In this document: positions 19,740 through 28,571 of the stretch, piece after piece
Layout: each line of letters starts with the position of its first letter
How positions within the stretch are numbered: position 1 is the first letter of the stretch
Assembly: GCA_024401475.1 (NCBI GenBank)
Contig: JAKSKZ010000008.1
Coordinates: 34,051-98,050 of the forward strand
DNA: 64,000 bases
Source: Paludibacteraceae bacterium
GTDB lineage: Bacteria > Bacteroidota > Bacteroidia > Bacteroidales > Paludibacteraceae
Direction: 5' to 3'
Notes under the pieces: generated by a model
The model's input: the letters and a program-made list of their open reading frames with translations, nothing else
Told to the model about the DNA's origin: nothing
The model's database searches: none
Position numbers and translations under genes: made by a program

Positions 19740-20642
19740 ATGAGGCTAACAATCAATAACGTCTGCAAAAGTTACAAAGACAAGGTGGCTTTGGAGAATG
19801 TATCCATCCAATTGGAAGGAGGCTCCACACTCGGACTATTAGGTCCTAACGGAGCGGGGAAAACCACCTTGATTCGTGCCATCACTGGCATCACGCAAAT
19901 AGACCAAGGGGAGATTCTTCTTGACGGCACTCCAATCAGCAACGAAAGCCGACGACGAATCGGTTATCTGCCCGAAGAGAGAGGCCTCTATCCCGAGATG
20001 AAAGTAGGCGAACAACTACTCTATCTTGCCCAATTAAAAGGAATGCAGAAAGAGAGCGCAAAAGAGGCCATCAAGAACTGGATGCGAAAGTTCCAAATTT
20101 CGGGCACCATGGAGAAACGCACCAACGAACTCTCAAAAGGAATGCAACAAAAGGTGCAATTCATCGCTGCCGTCATCCACTCGCCTCAACTACTCATTTT
20201 AGACGAACCCTTCAGTGGTTTTGACCCTATCAATGCCGCCCTCATTATGAATGAAATTCTATCCCTAAAAGAGCAAGGCGTAGGCATCATCCTCTCCACT
20301 CACAATATGACTTCCGTAGAGGAAATTTGCGATTCAGTGGCCCTCATCAACCACGCCCAAATCATTTTAGAAGGCAAAACTGCCCAAATACGAGAAGCCA
20401 ACAAAACTGGCAAATTTCTCGTCAAAATCGCAGCGAATGTAGATTTTGAATCAGGAGAAACACTCTCTTCGCACTTCACAAAGCAAGAGAATGGTTTTTG
20501 GCTCGTCGAAAAGAAAGGAAAGGCAAAAGTTGACAACAATACACTCATCCGTGAACTGACCGAAATCTTCTCCATCGTCTCTTTTGAAGAGGCCCAACCC
20601 TCCATGAACGAGATTTTTCTAAAAGCAGTAAATAACCACTAA
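19740..20642 (+). CDS. ABC exporter ATP-binding protein (NatA-like)
   Basis: Cytoplasmic ATPase that powers the membrane protein encoded next to it. Walker A is GPNGAGKTT (about residues 36-44), the signature is ELSKGMQQKVQF, Walker B is LLILDEPFSGFDP, and STHNM holds the switch His. The GYLPEERGLYP segment between Walker A and the signature is typical of NatA-type ABC-2 exporters. About 300 residues is normal and includes a C-terminal extension (DUF4162-like). It is 11 bases upstream of the permease gene, forming a two-gene operon. Substrate unknown; sodium, antibiotic or lipid export are all possible for this class. Confidence 0.88.
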   Translation: MRLTINNVCKSYKDKVALENVSIQLEGGSTLGLLGPNGAGKTTLIRAITGITQIDQGEILLDGTPISNESRRRIGYLPEERGLYPEMKVGEQLLYLAQLKGMQKESAKEAIKNWMRKFQISGTMEKRTNELSKGMQQKVQFIAAVIHSPQLLILDEPFSGFDPINAALIMNEILSLKEQGVGIILSTHNMTSVEEICDSVALINHAQIILEGKTAQIREANKTGKFLVKIAANVDFESGETLSSHFTKQENGFWLVEKKGKAKVDNNTLIRELTEIFSIVSFEEAQPSMNEIFLKAVNNH

Positions 20643-20653
20643 CAGTTGTAGCC

Positions 20654-21877
20654 ATGAACGACTTGCCAATCATCATAAAAAGAGAATATCTAAATAGGGT
20701 TAGACGAAAATCATTTTTACTAATGACACTGCTCACTCCCCTATTCTTCATCGCGGCAATGATCATTCCCTCTACTATGATGAATGACGTCATAGAGAAA
20801 GAATCCATCCTGATCTTTGGCGATAAAAATGGATATTATACAGATGCTTTACAACAAAACAGTGAATATACCTTCGTTGAGGCCACAGATGAATATCTTG
20901 AAAACACCGACCCCAGCAAAAGTTTCTCTGCCATGTTGTATTTGCCTGAAGTCTTAGACGAAATGCCTAACATGGCCATGTTGGTCTCCAATTATGAACT
21001 ATCTGAGCGGCTACAAAATCACCTCAACCAACGACTCTCCGAGGCTGCGACAATGGAGAAATGGAGGAAAGGCAGTTCCAACCTTTATGAAATCTGGAAA
21101 GAGAACAAAGTGGAAGTGCACTGTCAAAGCATGAAAAATGTTCAATCCGGAAGCAGTTCAGATGAAACAGCAGCATTGGTTTCCATCATAGTTTCTTTCT
21201 TACTCTATATCTTCATTTTCAGTTATGGATCGCAAGTGATGCGTGGCGTAACTGAAGAAAAAAGCAACAAAATCATGGAGGTGATGTTTCTCTCCACCCG
21301 TGCAAGCCATCTTATGGCAGGAAAAATCATAGGAATCGCCTTGGTTGGGCTGACACAATTCGTCCTTTGGGCCGGCGTTGCTGGGTTCATTTTTCATAGC
21401 ATATCCGACCACGAGAGCATCGCGACCACATTGCATGGCATCACTCTTCCAGAGGCATCCAACATCTACGGATTAGGGGCTTACTTCGTTCTCTTCTTCT
21501 TGGCAGGCTATCTACTCTACGCTTCTCTTTTTGCCATTATCGGTGCTTTATCCGATCCTGGCACAGACACACAACAATTCTTCCTGCCCGTTACCATTCC
21601 CATTCTATTCTCCATCTATGCGGGCATCTACACGGCTTGCCATCCTGAAAGCGAATTGGCTCTATGGTGTTCGTACATTCCATTTACCTCTCCCATTGTC
21701 ATGTTGGCCCGCATTTGCCACAACGTCAACCTAATGGAGATTGGCATTTCTTTCTTTATTTTAGTTGTTACCGACATACTTCTATTCCATCTCGCAGGAA
21801 AGATTTATAAATCAGCCATACTTCTGCATGGCAAAAAAATCACTTATAAGGATTTGTGGGATTTTTGTAAAGGATGA
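20654..21877 (+). CDS. ABC-2 type permease (NatB-like)
   Basis: Inner-membrane partner of the preceding ATPase. A short cytoplasmic start (IIIKREYLNRVRRKSF) leads into the first membrane helix, then comes a large extracytoplasmic loop (about residues 50-170), then a cluster of about five helices from residue 175 on. The coupling-helix region VMRGVTEEKSNKIMEVMFLSTR is characteristic of ABC-2 permeases of the NatB/YhaP type. Length 407 is normal. Substrate not inferable. Confidence 0.85.
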   Translation: MNDLPIIIKREYLNRVRRKSFLLMTLLTPLFFIAAMIIPSTMMNDVIEKESILIFGDKNGYYTDALQQNSEYTFVEATDEYLENTDPSKSFSAMLYLPEVLDEMPNMAMLVSNYELSERLQNHLNQRLSEAATMEKWRKGSSNLYEIWKENKVEVHCQSMKNVQSGSSSDETAALVSIIVSFLLYIFIFSYGSQVMRGVTEEKSNKIMEVMFLSTRASHLMAGKIIGIALVGLTQFVLWAGVAGFIFHSISDHESIATTLHGITLPEASNIYGLGAYFVLFFLAGYLLYASLFAIIGALSDPGTDTQQFFLPVTIPILFSIYAGIYTACHPESELALWCSYIPFTSPIVMLARICHNVNLMEIGISFFILVVTDILLFHLAGKIYKSAILLHGKKITYKDLWDFCKG

Positions 21878-22013
21878 TTTTTATAACCAGCGAAGAAGAA
21901 GCACTTTGACCGTTAGCTTTCTTACCGACCTATTCTGAACAACCCAACCAAAATTATCAATTTGGATGTTTACAAAAGATGCTTACCTATCATCTTAACC
22001 ATCTTAACAAAAA

Positions 22014-22044
22014 AACGGGCAACAAGCATAGCCTATCACCCGTT
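22014..22044 (-). terminator. Terminator after fabH
   Basis: In minus-strand RNA, AACGGGTGATAGGC pairs along its whole length with GCTTGTTGCCCGTT around a 3-base loop, using G-U pairs, and runs into seven Ts. It starts 25 bases past the fabH stop. Plus-strand RNA keeps only the outer 6 bp, so it mainly serves fabH. Confidence 0.8.
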
Positions 22045-22068
22045 CCCTTAATATTTAGAAGAAACTTG

Positions 22069-23022
22069 TTATTTCCACTCGTATGTTGCTGCCGCAGAGG
22101 AGAATCCAGCACCGAAAGCACTGAACACAATCTTGTACCCCTTCTTAATCTTGCCTTCCGCAATCAACTCGTTCAAAAGGATTGGAATACATGCCGAAGA
22201 GGTATTTCCCGAACGCTCTACATTATGAGGGACTTTCTCCTCCGGCAAATCCAAATGTTGACGGATGGAATCAATGATACGCAAATTTGCCTGATGAAGC
22301 ACGAACATATCCACATCTTCCATCTTCCAACCCGTATCTTCAACCACCTTCTTAATATCGGCAACAGAGGCAGAAACTGCCATCTTGAAGACCTCTCGGC
22401 CATTCATCTGTAAGGGTTTGTATTCGCCCTGATCTTTCGTGACAAACGGATTATATTCCAACTTACGTCTGTAGTAAAGCACATCCGGCAATGATTTCGT
22501 AGAAAGCTTAATCTTTTTCAAGCCTTCTCCATCCGTCACAACCGCAGCACTAGCGGCATCACCAAAAAGGATACAAGCTTCGCGAGAAGTCCAATCCACA
22601 ATACGAGATGGCTCCTCCGCACAAATAATCAATATATTCTTATACCTTCCTGAAGTGATATAACCATCAGCCATGTCCAACGCTGTCAAAAAACCAGCAC
22701 AAGCATTATTTATGTCGAAACAAGGACATGTCGCATCAATTTTCCCTTGAATGATACAACCCAAAGAAGGAGTCACATAAGAGTTCGCCACATTGGAGCA
22801 AATCAACAAATCGACATCAGCCATATCAATTCCAGCGGCGGCTACAGCATCTTTTGCAGCTTGCGCGCCCAAATCTATAAGTGATTCCGTCGATATAATT
22901 CTTCTTTCCTTGATGCCCGTACGTGAAGCAACCCACTCGTCACTAGTATCAACATACTTAGCTATCATATCATTCGTAACCCTCAACTGAGGCAATGCTA
23001 CGCCTGTTCCAATAATTCTCAT
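22069..23022 (-). CDS. fabH: Beta-ketoacyl-ACP synthase III
   Basis: Condenses acetyl-CoA (or a branched acyl-CoA) with malonyl-ACP to start fatty acid synthesis. The thiolase fold carries the catalytic triad: Cys108 in DINNACAGF, His in FVLHQAN and Asn in ERSGNTSSA. SRTGIKERR near the N-terminus is the usual CoA-binding segment. The 317-residue length is normal. It is monocistronic here with its own promoter and terminator, away from plsX, rpmF or other fab genes, so a role in a special acyl pathway cannot be excluded, but the motifs are those of ordinary FabH. Confidence 0.9.
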   Translation of the reverse strand: MRIIGTGVALPQLRVTNDMIAKYVDTSDEWVASRTGIKERRIISTESLIDLGAQAAKDAVAAAGIDMADVDLLICSNVANSYVTPSLGCIIQGKIDATCPCFDINNACAGFLTALDMADGYITSGRYKNILIICAEEPSRIVDWTSREACILFGDAASAAVVTDGEGLKKIKLSTKSLPDVLYYRRKLEYNPFVTKDQGEYKPLQMNGREVFKMAVSASVADIKKVVEDTGWKMEDVDMFVLHQANLRIIDSIRQHLDLPEEKVPHNVERSGNTSSACIPILLNELIAEGKIKKGYKIVFSAFGAGFSSAAATYEWK

Positions 23023-23111
23023 ATAGTTTTCTTTTACTTAAGAGTTCGTTAAAAAACTCAATTTTCCGAATAAGACAAACCACCTAAATTCATCCTACCC
23101 CTTTACAACGG

Positions 23112-23144
23112 CAAATTTAAACAATTTGCATGTAAGAAACCAAA
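23112..23144 (-). promoter_or_regulatory. Promoter of fabH
   Basis: Minus-strand TTTG (23141-23144), 21-bp spacer, TAAATTTG (23112-23119). The leader to the ATG is about 85 bases and contains a small hairpin, GAGTT/AACTC, at 23042-23059. Confidence 0.6.
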
Positions 23145-23193
23145 CAAATTTCATTCCAACACAAAAATTTGGAATTTTAAAATAATTTGGAAT

Positions 23194-24516
23194 TTATTTA
23201 GCCAGCTCAAATAAAGTTTTCATGCCCTTTATCTTCTCATTTGCAACCATTTTAAGCATATTGGCATATTTTCCTCGCTTAACCGCAGCAAATGCGAAAT
23301 GATCCTTCAATTCAATCTTCCCCAAATCATCCTTGGCGAGTTTGCCTTTTTGCATCAAAAAGCCCGCAATATCCCCCTTGCTGAGTTTGTCTTTCTTCCC
23401 CTTGCCTATATAGATGGTCACCCAAGCAGGAAGCGAAGGCTTCTTGTTCTCTGCTGGCAAAGTCTCCTCTTCTGTCACCGACTCTAAATACTCAGGTAGT
23501 GTCTCCTCCGGATGTAGAATCACAAAAGAGAAACCCTCGGCATACATACGGGCTGTTCGTCCATTACGATGCGTATAAGCCTCTTCATTCAACGGCAAAT
23601 GATAATGAATTACGTTCTTCACCTCTGGAATGTCGAGACCTCTGGCTGCCAAATCGGTCGAAACCAACAAATAGCAGCTTCCGTTTCGGAATGAGCAGAG
23701 AGCCTTCTCTCTATCTTGCTGTTCCATACCGCCATGAAACGCCTTACACTCCAATCCCTCCGAACGAAGGAACGAACAGACTCTTTCCACTGATTCACGA
23801 TAGTTACAGAAGATCATGGTAGGTTCATTGCCCACATGACAAACCAACGAAAGCAACGTTTGCAACTTATCTTTTGATGGAGACAAAACCTTACGCACCT
23901 TCAACCCGCCCAACGTATCTTTCTCTGACAAGAAATTCAATACGGCAGGATGCTTAAGCCCCGTGAATTCAGGGATCTCATCCATCGCTGTTGCAGAAAG
24001 CAACATCTTCTTCTTGAGATATTTCAACTTTGAAATGACAAACGACATTTCATCTTCGAATCCAAACTCCAAAGACTTATCAAACTCATCAAGCACCAGA
24101 GTCCGTACTGTTTCTGGGTGTAGATGCCCACGCTCAATATGATCTTTCACCCTGCCAGGGGTTCCAACAATCAGTGCCGGAGGGTTTTCCAACATCTGAG
24201 CCTCATAATACAACGAGTGCCCTCCATAACAACTTCCGATTCGCACACCTGAAGACATTGTCCGGAAGACATCTTCAATCTGCAATGCCAATTCACGAGA
24301 AGGCGCCAAAATCAAGGCCTGAACGCCCTTCGCGTCCGACTTCAAAGAACCTAACAAAGGCAAAAGGAAAGCCAACGTCTTACCCGAACCTGTGGGAGAA
24401 AGCAATATCACATCATCGCTTTCATCATATGTTTGAAGGACATATCTCTGCATTTCATTCAACTCCGAAATCGAAAGATTACGGAGCAACAGATTTAGTT
24501 TTTCCTGTTCTATCAT
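23194..24516 (-). CDS. DEAD-box RNA helicase, DbpA-like (DEFD variant)
   Basis: ATP-dependent RNA helicase, probably acting in large-subunit ribosome assembly. Motifs in order: PTGSGKT (I), APSRELALQ (Ia), TPGR (Ib), LVLDEFDKS (II, with Phe instead of the usual Ala), LSAT (III), ARGLDIPEV (V) and HRNGRTAR (VI, usually HRxGRTGR). After two RecA domains, residues about 365-440 (WVTIYIGKGKKDKLSKGDIAG...) match the DbpA RNA-binding domain that recognises 23S rRNA hairpin 92. The ATG is preceded by AAGAGA. The protein is somewhat short for the family. A weak -7-like element (TACTTTTG, minus strand, 24698-24705) lies 180 bases upstream. Confidence 0.88.
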   Translation of the reverse strand: MIEQEKLNLLLRNLSISELNEMQRYVLQTYDESDDVILLSPTGSGKTLAFLLPLLGSLKSDAKGVQALILAPSRELALQIEDVFRTMSSGVRIGSCYGGHSLYYEAQMLENPPALIVGTPGRVKDHIERGHLHPETVRTLVLDEFDKSLEFGFEDEMSFVISKLKYLKKKMLLSATAMDEIPEFTGLKHPAVLNFLSEKDTLGGLKVRKVLSPSKDKLQTLLSLVCHVGNEPTMIFCNYRESVERVCSFLRSEGLECKAFHGGMEQQDREKALCSFRNGSCYLLVSTDLAARGLDIPEVKNVIHYHLPLNEEAYTHRNGRTARMYAEGFSFVILHPEETLPEYLESVTEEETLPAENKKPSLPAWVTIYIGKGKKDKLSKGDIAGFLMQKGKLAKDDLGKIELKDHFAFAAVKRGKYANMLKMVANEKIKGMKTLFELAK

Positions 24517-24748
24517 ATCATTCTCTTCTTTTAATCTTTATCAATAAAAATGCCAACTATCCTCATCGATTCTCCAATAGTATAAAAAAATCACTGACAA
24601 ACTTCATCATGGCTATTGACATCTGTCGATTGGAATTCTTCACTATGCGCCATATCTCTCGCTTGGATTGTACCGAACGCACTACTGACATTCGCAACAA
24701 AAGTAGGTATTATTTTCCAATAAAACGGGACGGGCATTCAAAACAAAT

Positions 24749-24756
24749 TATCTTTG
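24749..24756 (+). promoter_or_regulatory. -7 element for queH
   Basis: TATCTTTG lies 20 bases before the GTG start of queH, implying a very short leader. No clear -33 TTG is seen. Confidence 0.45.
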
Positions 24757-24775
24757 CACAAAAATCATAGAGAAA

Positions 24776-25423
24776 GTGGCAAACAAGATAAATTTCCAAC
24801 AATTATTAGAAGATTTAATCTCCAAGCTAAAAAAGGAAGGAGAACTTCCATCATTGCTACTCCACAGTTGCTGCGCACCTTGTAGCAGTTATGTATTAGA
24901 ATACCTCTCACAATTTTTCAGCATAACAGTTTTCTACTACAATCCAAACATTTGGCCTGACGAAGAATTCAGGAAAAGAGTTTTAGAACAGGAAGAATTC
25001 ATCCAAAAGTTACCCACCAAACACAAAATAGGATTCATCGCAGGGAATTATGACACCGAACGCTTCTACGCCATGGCCAAAGGCAAGGAACACTTGCGCG
25101 AAGGGGGTGAAAGATGTTTCGACTGCTACCGCCTTCGCTTAGAAGAGAGCGCTGTTTTAGCTAAAGACAAAGGGTTCGACTATTTTTGCACAACACTGTC
25201 CATAAGTCCACTAAAAAACGCTCAAAAACTAAATGAAATTGGCGAAGAGTTAGCCCAAAAATATGGAGTCAAATACCTTCCTTCCGACTTTAAAAAGAAA
25301 AACGGATACCTACGATCCACGCAACTCTCCAAGGAGTATGGAATGTACAGACAAGATTATTGTGGGTGCATCTACTCCAAAGTTCAAAGAGACAAAGAGA
25401 AGAAGGAAAGCCAAATGATTTAA
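24776..25423 (+). CDS. queH: Epoxyqueuosine reductase QueH
   Basis: Reduces epoxyqueuosine to queuosine in the anticodon loop of tRNAs, the last step of queuosine synthesis; QueH is the non-cobalamin alternative to QueG. LHSCCAPCSS (about residues 31-40) gives the vicinal Cys pair, and the other metal/cluster Cys are in ERCFDCYR and DYCGCIYS. YNPNIWPDEEF and CTTLSISPLKN are further family blocks. The GTG start has AGAGAAA just upstream, and 215 residues is normal. It converges with a Cys-rich small gene through a shared terminator. Confidence 0.92.
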   Translation: MANKINFQQLLEDLISKLKKEGELPSLLLHSCCAPCSSYVLEYLSQFFSITVFYYNPNIWPDEEFRKRVLEQEEFIQKLPTKHKIGFIAGNYDTERFYAMAKGKEHLREGGERCFDCYRLRLEESAVLAKDKGFDYFCTTLSISPLKNAQKLNEIGEELAQKYGVKYLPSDFKKKNGYLRSTQLSKEYGMYRQDYCGCIYSKVQRDKEKKESQMI

Positions 25424-25442
25424 TCACTCTTTTAATGCAAAA

Positions 25443-25487
25443 AGGTGTGACAACCCCCATAGAAAGGTTACCACACCTCTGTTTTTT
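25443..25487. terminator. Bidirectional terminator between queH and the Cys-rich gene
   Basis: Arms at 25443-25455 and 25466-25478 (AGGTGTG... / ...CACACCT). Plus-strand RNA has a small internal loop and ends in CTGTTTTTT; minus-strand RNA pairs throughout with G-U pairs and ends in TTTTT. It lies 20 bases past the queH stop and 16 past the stop of the minus-strand gene. Confidence 0.75.
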
Positions 25488-25493
25488 CCGGCA

Positions 25494-25736
25494 TCAGAAT
25501 CCGTAAAATTCAGACAATTTTTTCCTCACATGGTCATATCCGCCCTCTGAATGGGGTTTTGTACAAGAGGAACAATCTTTGACGCCGTTATCTAAGATTC
25601 TAAAATTTCCGCCACACTTATCTCCCATCGCATACAAAGGACAATAGCAAAAAAGACAATTAAAAGTCTCCTCTTTTGCCCCTTTATGGCAAGGGAAATA
25701 TTCACAACGCTTATTTTGAAAAAACTTATAAGACAT
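25494..25736 (-). CDS. Cysteine-rich small-domain protein (PF04071-like)
   Basis: An 80-residue protein with nine Cys: CEYFPCHKG, FNCLFCYCPLY, DKCGGN and DCSSCTKPH. This matches the cysteine-rich small domain (zf-like, PF04071), which is thought to bind metal, but whose function is not established. It ends at the terminator shared with queH. There is no signal peptide, so it should be cytoplasmic. Confidence 0.75.
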   Translation of the reverse strand: MSYKFFQNKRCEYFPCHKGAKEETFNCLFCYCPLYAMGDKCGGNFRILDNGVKDCSSCTKPHSEGGYDHVRKKLSEFYGF

Positions 25737-25814
25737 TAGCTATAGGTGACCTATATAAATTCACCGTTTTTAAATTTTCAATAATACACGACACATCATA
25801 AACTTTTCGGTGCT

Positions 25815-25951
25815 TTTTGATTTTTAGTGCATTTTGCTGTTTGTCAGTCACAGTGCTCGCACTGCGACCTCCCTCCGCACAGCAACCTGCTCAATACAAA
25901 TCCCAAACCCCTCGAAATCAATTTATTATAGAGGATACCTAAAAATCAAAA
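25815..25951. repeat. 137-bp stretch bounded by 13-bp perfect inverted repeats (possible MITE-like element)
   Basis: TTTTGATTTTTAG (25815-25827) is repeated as its exact complement at 25939-25951. In between, an AT-poor core holds the palindrome CAGTGC-TC-GCACTG (about 25848-25861) and a pyrimidine-rich tract. The right repeat contains the stop codon of the downstream outer-membrane gene. No target-site duplication is evident, so it may equally be a long hairpin in the 3' untranslated region. Confidence 0.35.
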
Positions 25952-28435
25952 CTCATCAAAGTCATCGTTGTTCGTATCTTGTTGTTGCTTCTGTTTCTTT
26001 TGGTTTTTACCATTTCCAAACGAATAGGTCAAATTAAAATTGAACATTCGTCCATTACGGTGGAACTCTGTCTCTTGCCAGAAGTCGTCGCTCCAACTTT
26101 CTGAAGCACGCTTACGAGAATTAAGAATATCACGAGCTTGAATAGAAGCAGTCAATTTACGCTTGAAGAAGGCACGCTTTAAACTTGCGTTCAACTGATA
26201 GGAAGCCATTGTCTTACCTTGAGCAGTGGCTCTCGGAGCTGAATAGTTACCTGCAATCTGAGCATTTAAATTCCATGGCAAAGAGAAATCAGCCGTTGAA
26301 CGCAACGTCAAGCCAAGGCTGTTCCTTTCCTTCAAATTATAAGTTCTGAACTCAGTTCCTTCCTCATTTACGACTGCATAAGAGAATGATCCACCTTCCA
26401 ATTTATAATAGTACAAATCCACACTACTTGTCAATGAGAGGAACTTTCCAAATCGATCTTTCAAGACCAAATCAATACCGCTGGATTGAGAATTAGCCAT
26501 GTTAGCATAAGTTCTATTCATCACATTTCCCTCCATCCAATTGTAAGATTGAATCACGTCGGTTGTTCGCTTGTAATAAGCAGAGGCCGAAATCGTATGT
26601 TCTGAGAATGACTTGATAAAGCCTGCCTCAAACGAATTGACATATTCTGGTTCCAAATCTGGGTTACCAAAAGAGACATTAGCCGAGTCGCTAACATTGT
26701 GATAAGGGTTGAAATAGAATGATCTTGGCGTATTCGTTCTTCTTGTATAGCTAAACTGCAAATCACAAGAACTTGTCAAAGGATAACTCAAGAAGAAAGA
26801 TGGGAACAGATTGAAAATCGGGTCCTTATGAAATTTCTCATCTGTCAGTTTTTGTTCCCAACGAATATCTAACAACTCGCCTCTCAAGCCTGCATTCACC
26901 TTTAACTTTCCCCAAGAGGTACTCCAAGAAGCGTATGCAGCGTATGTACTTGGACAGAAAAGGAAGTCATTATACTGGCCGTACAAAGGTTCGAACTCCG
27001 AATCTGCATCTTTCTTTAGAGAAGACTCCACCTCACTACCCGAAGTCGTGAAATTGCCCGAAAGACCTGTTTCCAACTTAGATTTCTCTAACATTGGTGT
27101 CACATAATCGAGTTGAACCGTTATCAAACGAGTATATTCATCCTTATTCAAATTTTGCACAGAACTTACAGTCGGAGCTCCTAACGGGAATTGACCAAAA
27201 GAGATTTGGTCATAAACGGCATCCTCCTCCCTTATCACATTAGAAATTCCTGCAGAAGAGGTGATTTCCCGGCCCTCCGTATTAAACTTATGCTTGTACT
27301 CCAAAGAGACGTTATACATCTTTCCTTCTGGCTTCGAATAGGTATTCCTACCATATACATTCTTGGTATTCTCCAAATTATCGAAATAGGTACCTGAACG
27401 ATAGATCATTTCATTGTCTCGTTCTCTTGCAGAAAGAGAACCCATCGTAGAAAGGCTCAATACATTTTTCTTATCAAACTTATAATCAATTGCTAAGCGA
27501 AGGAATCCGGATGTCATTTCAAAATCATTCTCCTGCGATTGAAACAAGAACGTCGTATCTGCACCATAGCGATAACGATTGGTAAATCCGTCTCCGTTTG
27601 AAGAGTTATTAAAGAAACCTGCACTTGCCATCACATCGACCTTCTCCGAACCGTAATTCAGATTGGCATTGAGAGAACCGCCCAAATCACTCTTCCAAGG
27701 CACGCGAACTCCCGCACCAACAGAACCATAGGCACCCAAGTTGTGATTACTCTTCATAACAATGTTGATGATACCAGCAGAAGACTCTGCACTATATTTG
27801 GCAGATGGATTGGTTATGACCTCAATCTTCTCAATGCTTCCAGCTGGCAATTGCTCCAAGATATCGCCTTGCCCATCGCCCGACAAACCTGCAGCCTTGC
27901 CGTTGATACGAACTTCAACCGCCTCGCTATTACGCAACGTAACAGTTCCTTCCGCATCCACATCTACAGATGGTATATCTTTCAAGATATCTGAAGCAGA
28001 AACGCCATCGGTGTGAGCACTTTCATTGACCAAGAAGACCTTTTTATCCACATCCATCTGCAAGGATGTACGCTTACCCACTACGGTCACCTCTTGAAGC
28101 AAACCTTCATCCTCGCCCATGCGGATTGTCTTAAATCGTTTACTAGGATTTTCATTCGACAAAGTCACCTTCAACTTCTTATCCGTGTAACCCACATAAG
28201 AGATTGTCATATCATAGGTTGCCATATCCAAGTTGCGGAACTCAAAAAAGCCATCGGCATCCGTCATTCCTCCTGTAACACCAGACGTTCCAACTTTTTG
28301 CAATTGTACCGTAGCCATCGGCAATGTCTCTTGCGTATTTTTATCCACCACGACACCACTAATCAATCCATTTTTAGCATAGGAGAATAAGGTGCAGAAC
28401 AAAAACACAACTGTCAAGAAAAATCTTGTTTTCAT
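25946..28435 (-). CDS. TonB-receptor-type outer-membrane beta-barrel protein
   Basis: Outer-membrane protein of 829 residues. A signal peptide (MKTRFFLTVVFLFCTLFSYA) leads to a CarboxypepD_reg-like domain (about 22-105; GVVVDKNTQETLPMATVQL), a TonB plug (about 110-225; VEVRINGKAAGL, SIEKIEVITNPSAKY, AGIINIVMK) and a long C-terminal barrel of the OMP_b-brl_3 kind ending in FNLTYSFGNGKNQ plus a Q/N/D-rich tail. The start is the internal ATG at 28435, because upstream codons do not extend the signal peptide. No SusD partner is adjacent, so a polysaccharide-utilisation role is not supported. The substrate is unknown; peptide or metal uptake is possible. Confidence 0.85.
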   Translation of the reverse strand: MKTRFFLTVVFLFCTLFSYAKNGLISGVVVDKNTQETLPMATVQLQKVGTSGVTGGMTDADGFFEFRNLDMATYDMTISYVGYTDKKLKVTLSNENPSKRFKTIRMGEDEGLLQEVTVVGKRTSLQMDVDKKVFLVNESAHTDGVSASDILKDIPSVDVDAEGTVTLRNSEAVEVRINGKAAGLSGDGQGDILEQLPAGSIEKIEVITNPSAKYSAESSAGIINIVMKSNHNLGAYGSVGAGVRVPWKSDLGGSLNANLNYGSEKVDVMASAGFFNNSSNGDGFTNRYRYGADTTFLFQSQENDFEMTSGFLRLAIDYKFDKKNVLSLSTMGSLSARERDNEMIYRSGTYFDNLENTKNVYGRNTYSKPEGKMYNVSLEYKHKFNTEGREITSSAGISNVIREEDAVYDQISFGQFPLGAPTVSSVQNLNKDEYTRLITVQLDYVTPMLEKSKLETGLSGNFTTSGSEVESSLKKDADSEFEPLYGQYNDFLFCPSTYAAYASWSTSWGKLKVNAGLRGELLDIRWEQKLTDEKFHKDPIFNLFPSFFLSYPLTSSCDLQFSYTRRTNTPRSFYFNPYHNVSDSANVSFGNPDLEPEYVNSFEAGFIKSFSEHTISASAYYKRTTDVIQSYNWMEGNVMNRTYANMANSQSSGIDLVLKDRFGKFLSLTSSVDLYYYKLEGGSFSYAVVNEEGTEFRTYNLKERNSLGLTLRSTADFSLPWNLNAQIAGNYSAPRATAQGKTMASYQLNASLKRAFFKRKLTASIQARDILNSRKRASESWSDDFWQETEFHRNGRMFNFNLTYSFGNGKNQKKQKQQQDTNNDDFDEF

Positions 28436-28531
28436 TTCTTTGAATATTAGTCCATAATTTATACCCATCCAAAAGGATTTCTCTTTTAGACTAAAGGGAA
28501 CGGAGAAGGTTTAAAATGATTGTAAAAAAAA

Positions 28532-28562
28532 TGGCGGAAAAGAAAAAAAAATCCTTCCGCCA
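28532..28562 (-). terminator. Terminator after ftsH
   Basis: Minus-strand hairpin TGGCGGAA / TTCCGCCA with an A/T-rich loop, followed by a run of Ts. It starts 10 bases past the ftsH stop and separates ftsH from the outer-membrane gene. Confidence 0.75.
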
Positions 28563-28571
28563 CTCATCTAT

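Noticed and set aside
22069..23022. FabH as part of a polyketide or aryl polyene cluster
   Set aside because: It is monocistronic with housekeeping neighbours, and has standard FabH motifs.
25946..28435. Outer-membrane protein as SusC of a polysaccharide utilisation locus
   Set aside because: No SusD-like lipoprotein or sensor lies next to it, and the barrel looks like the OMP_b-brl_3 type.
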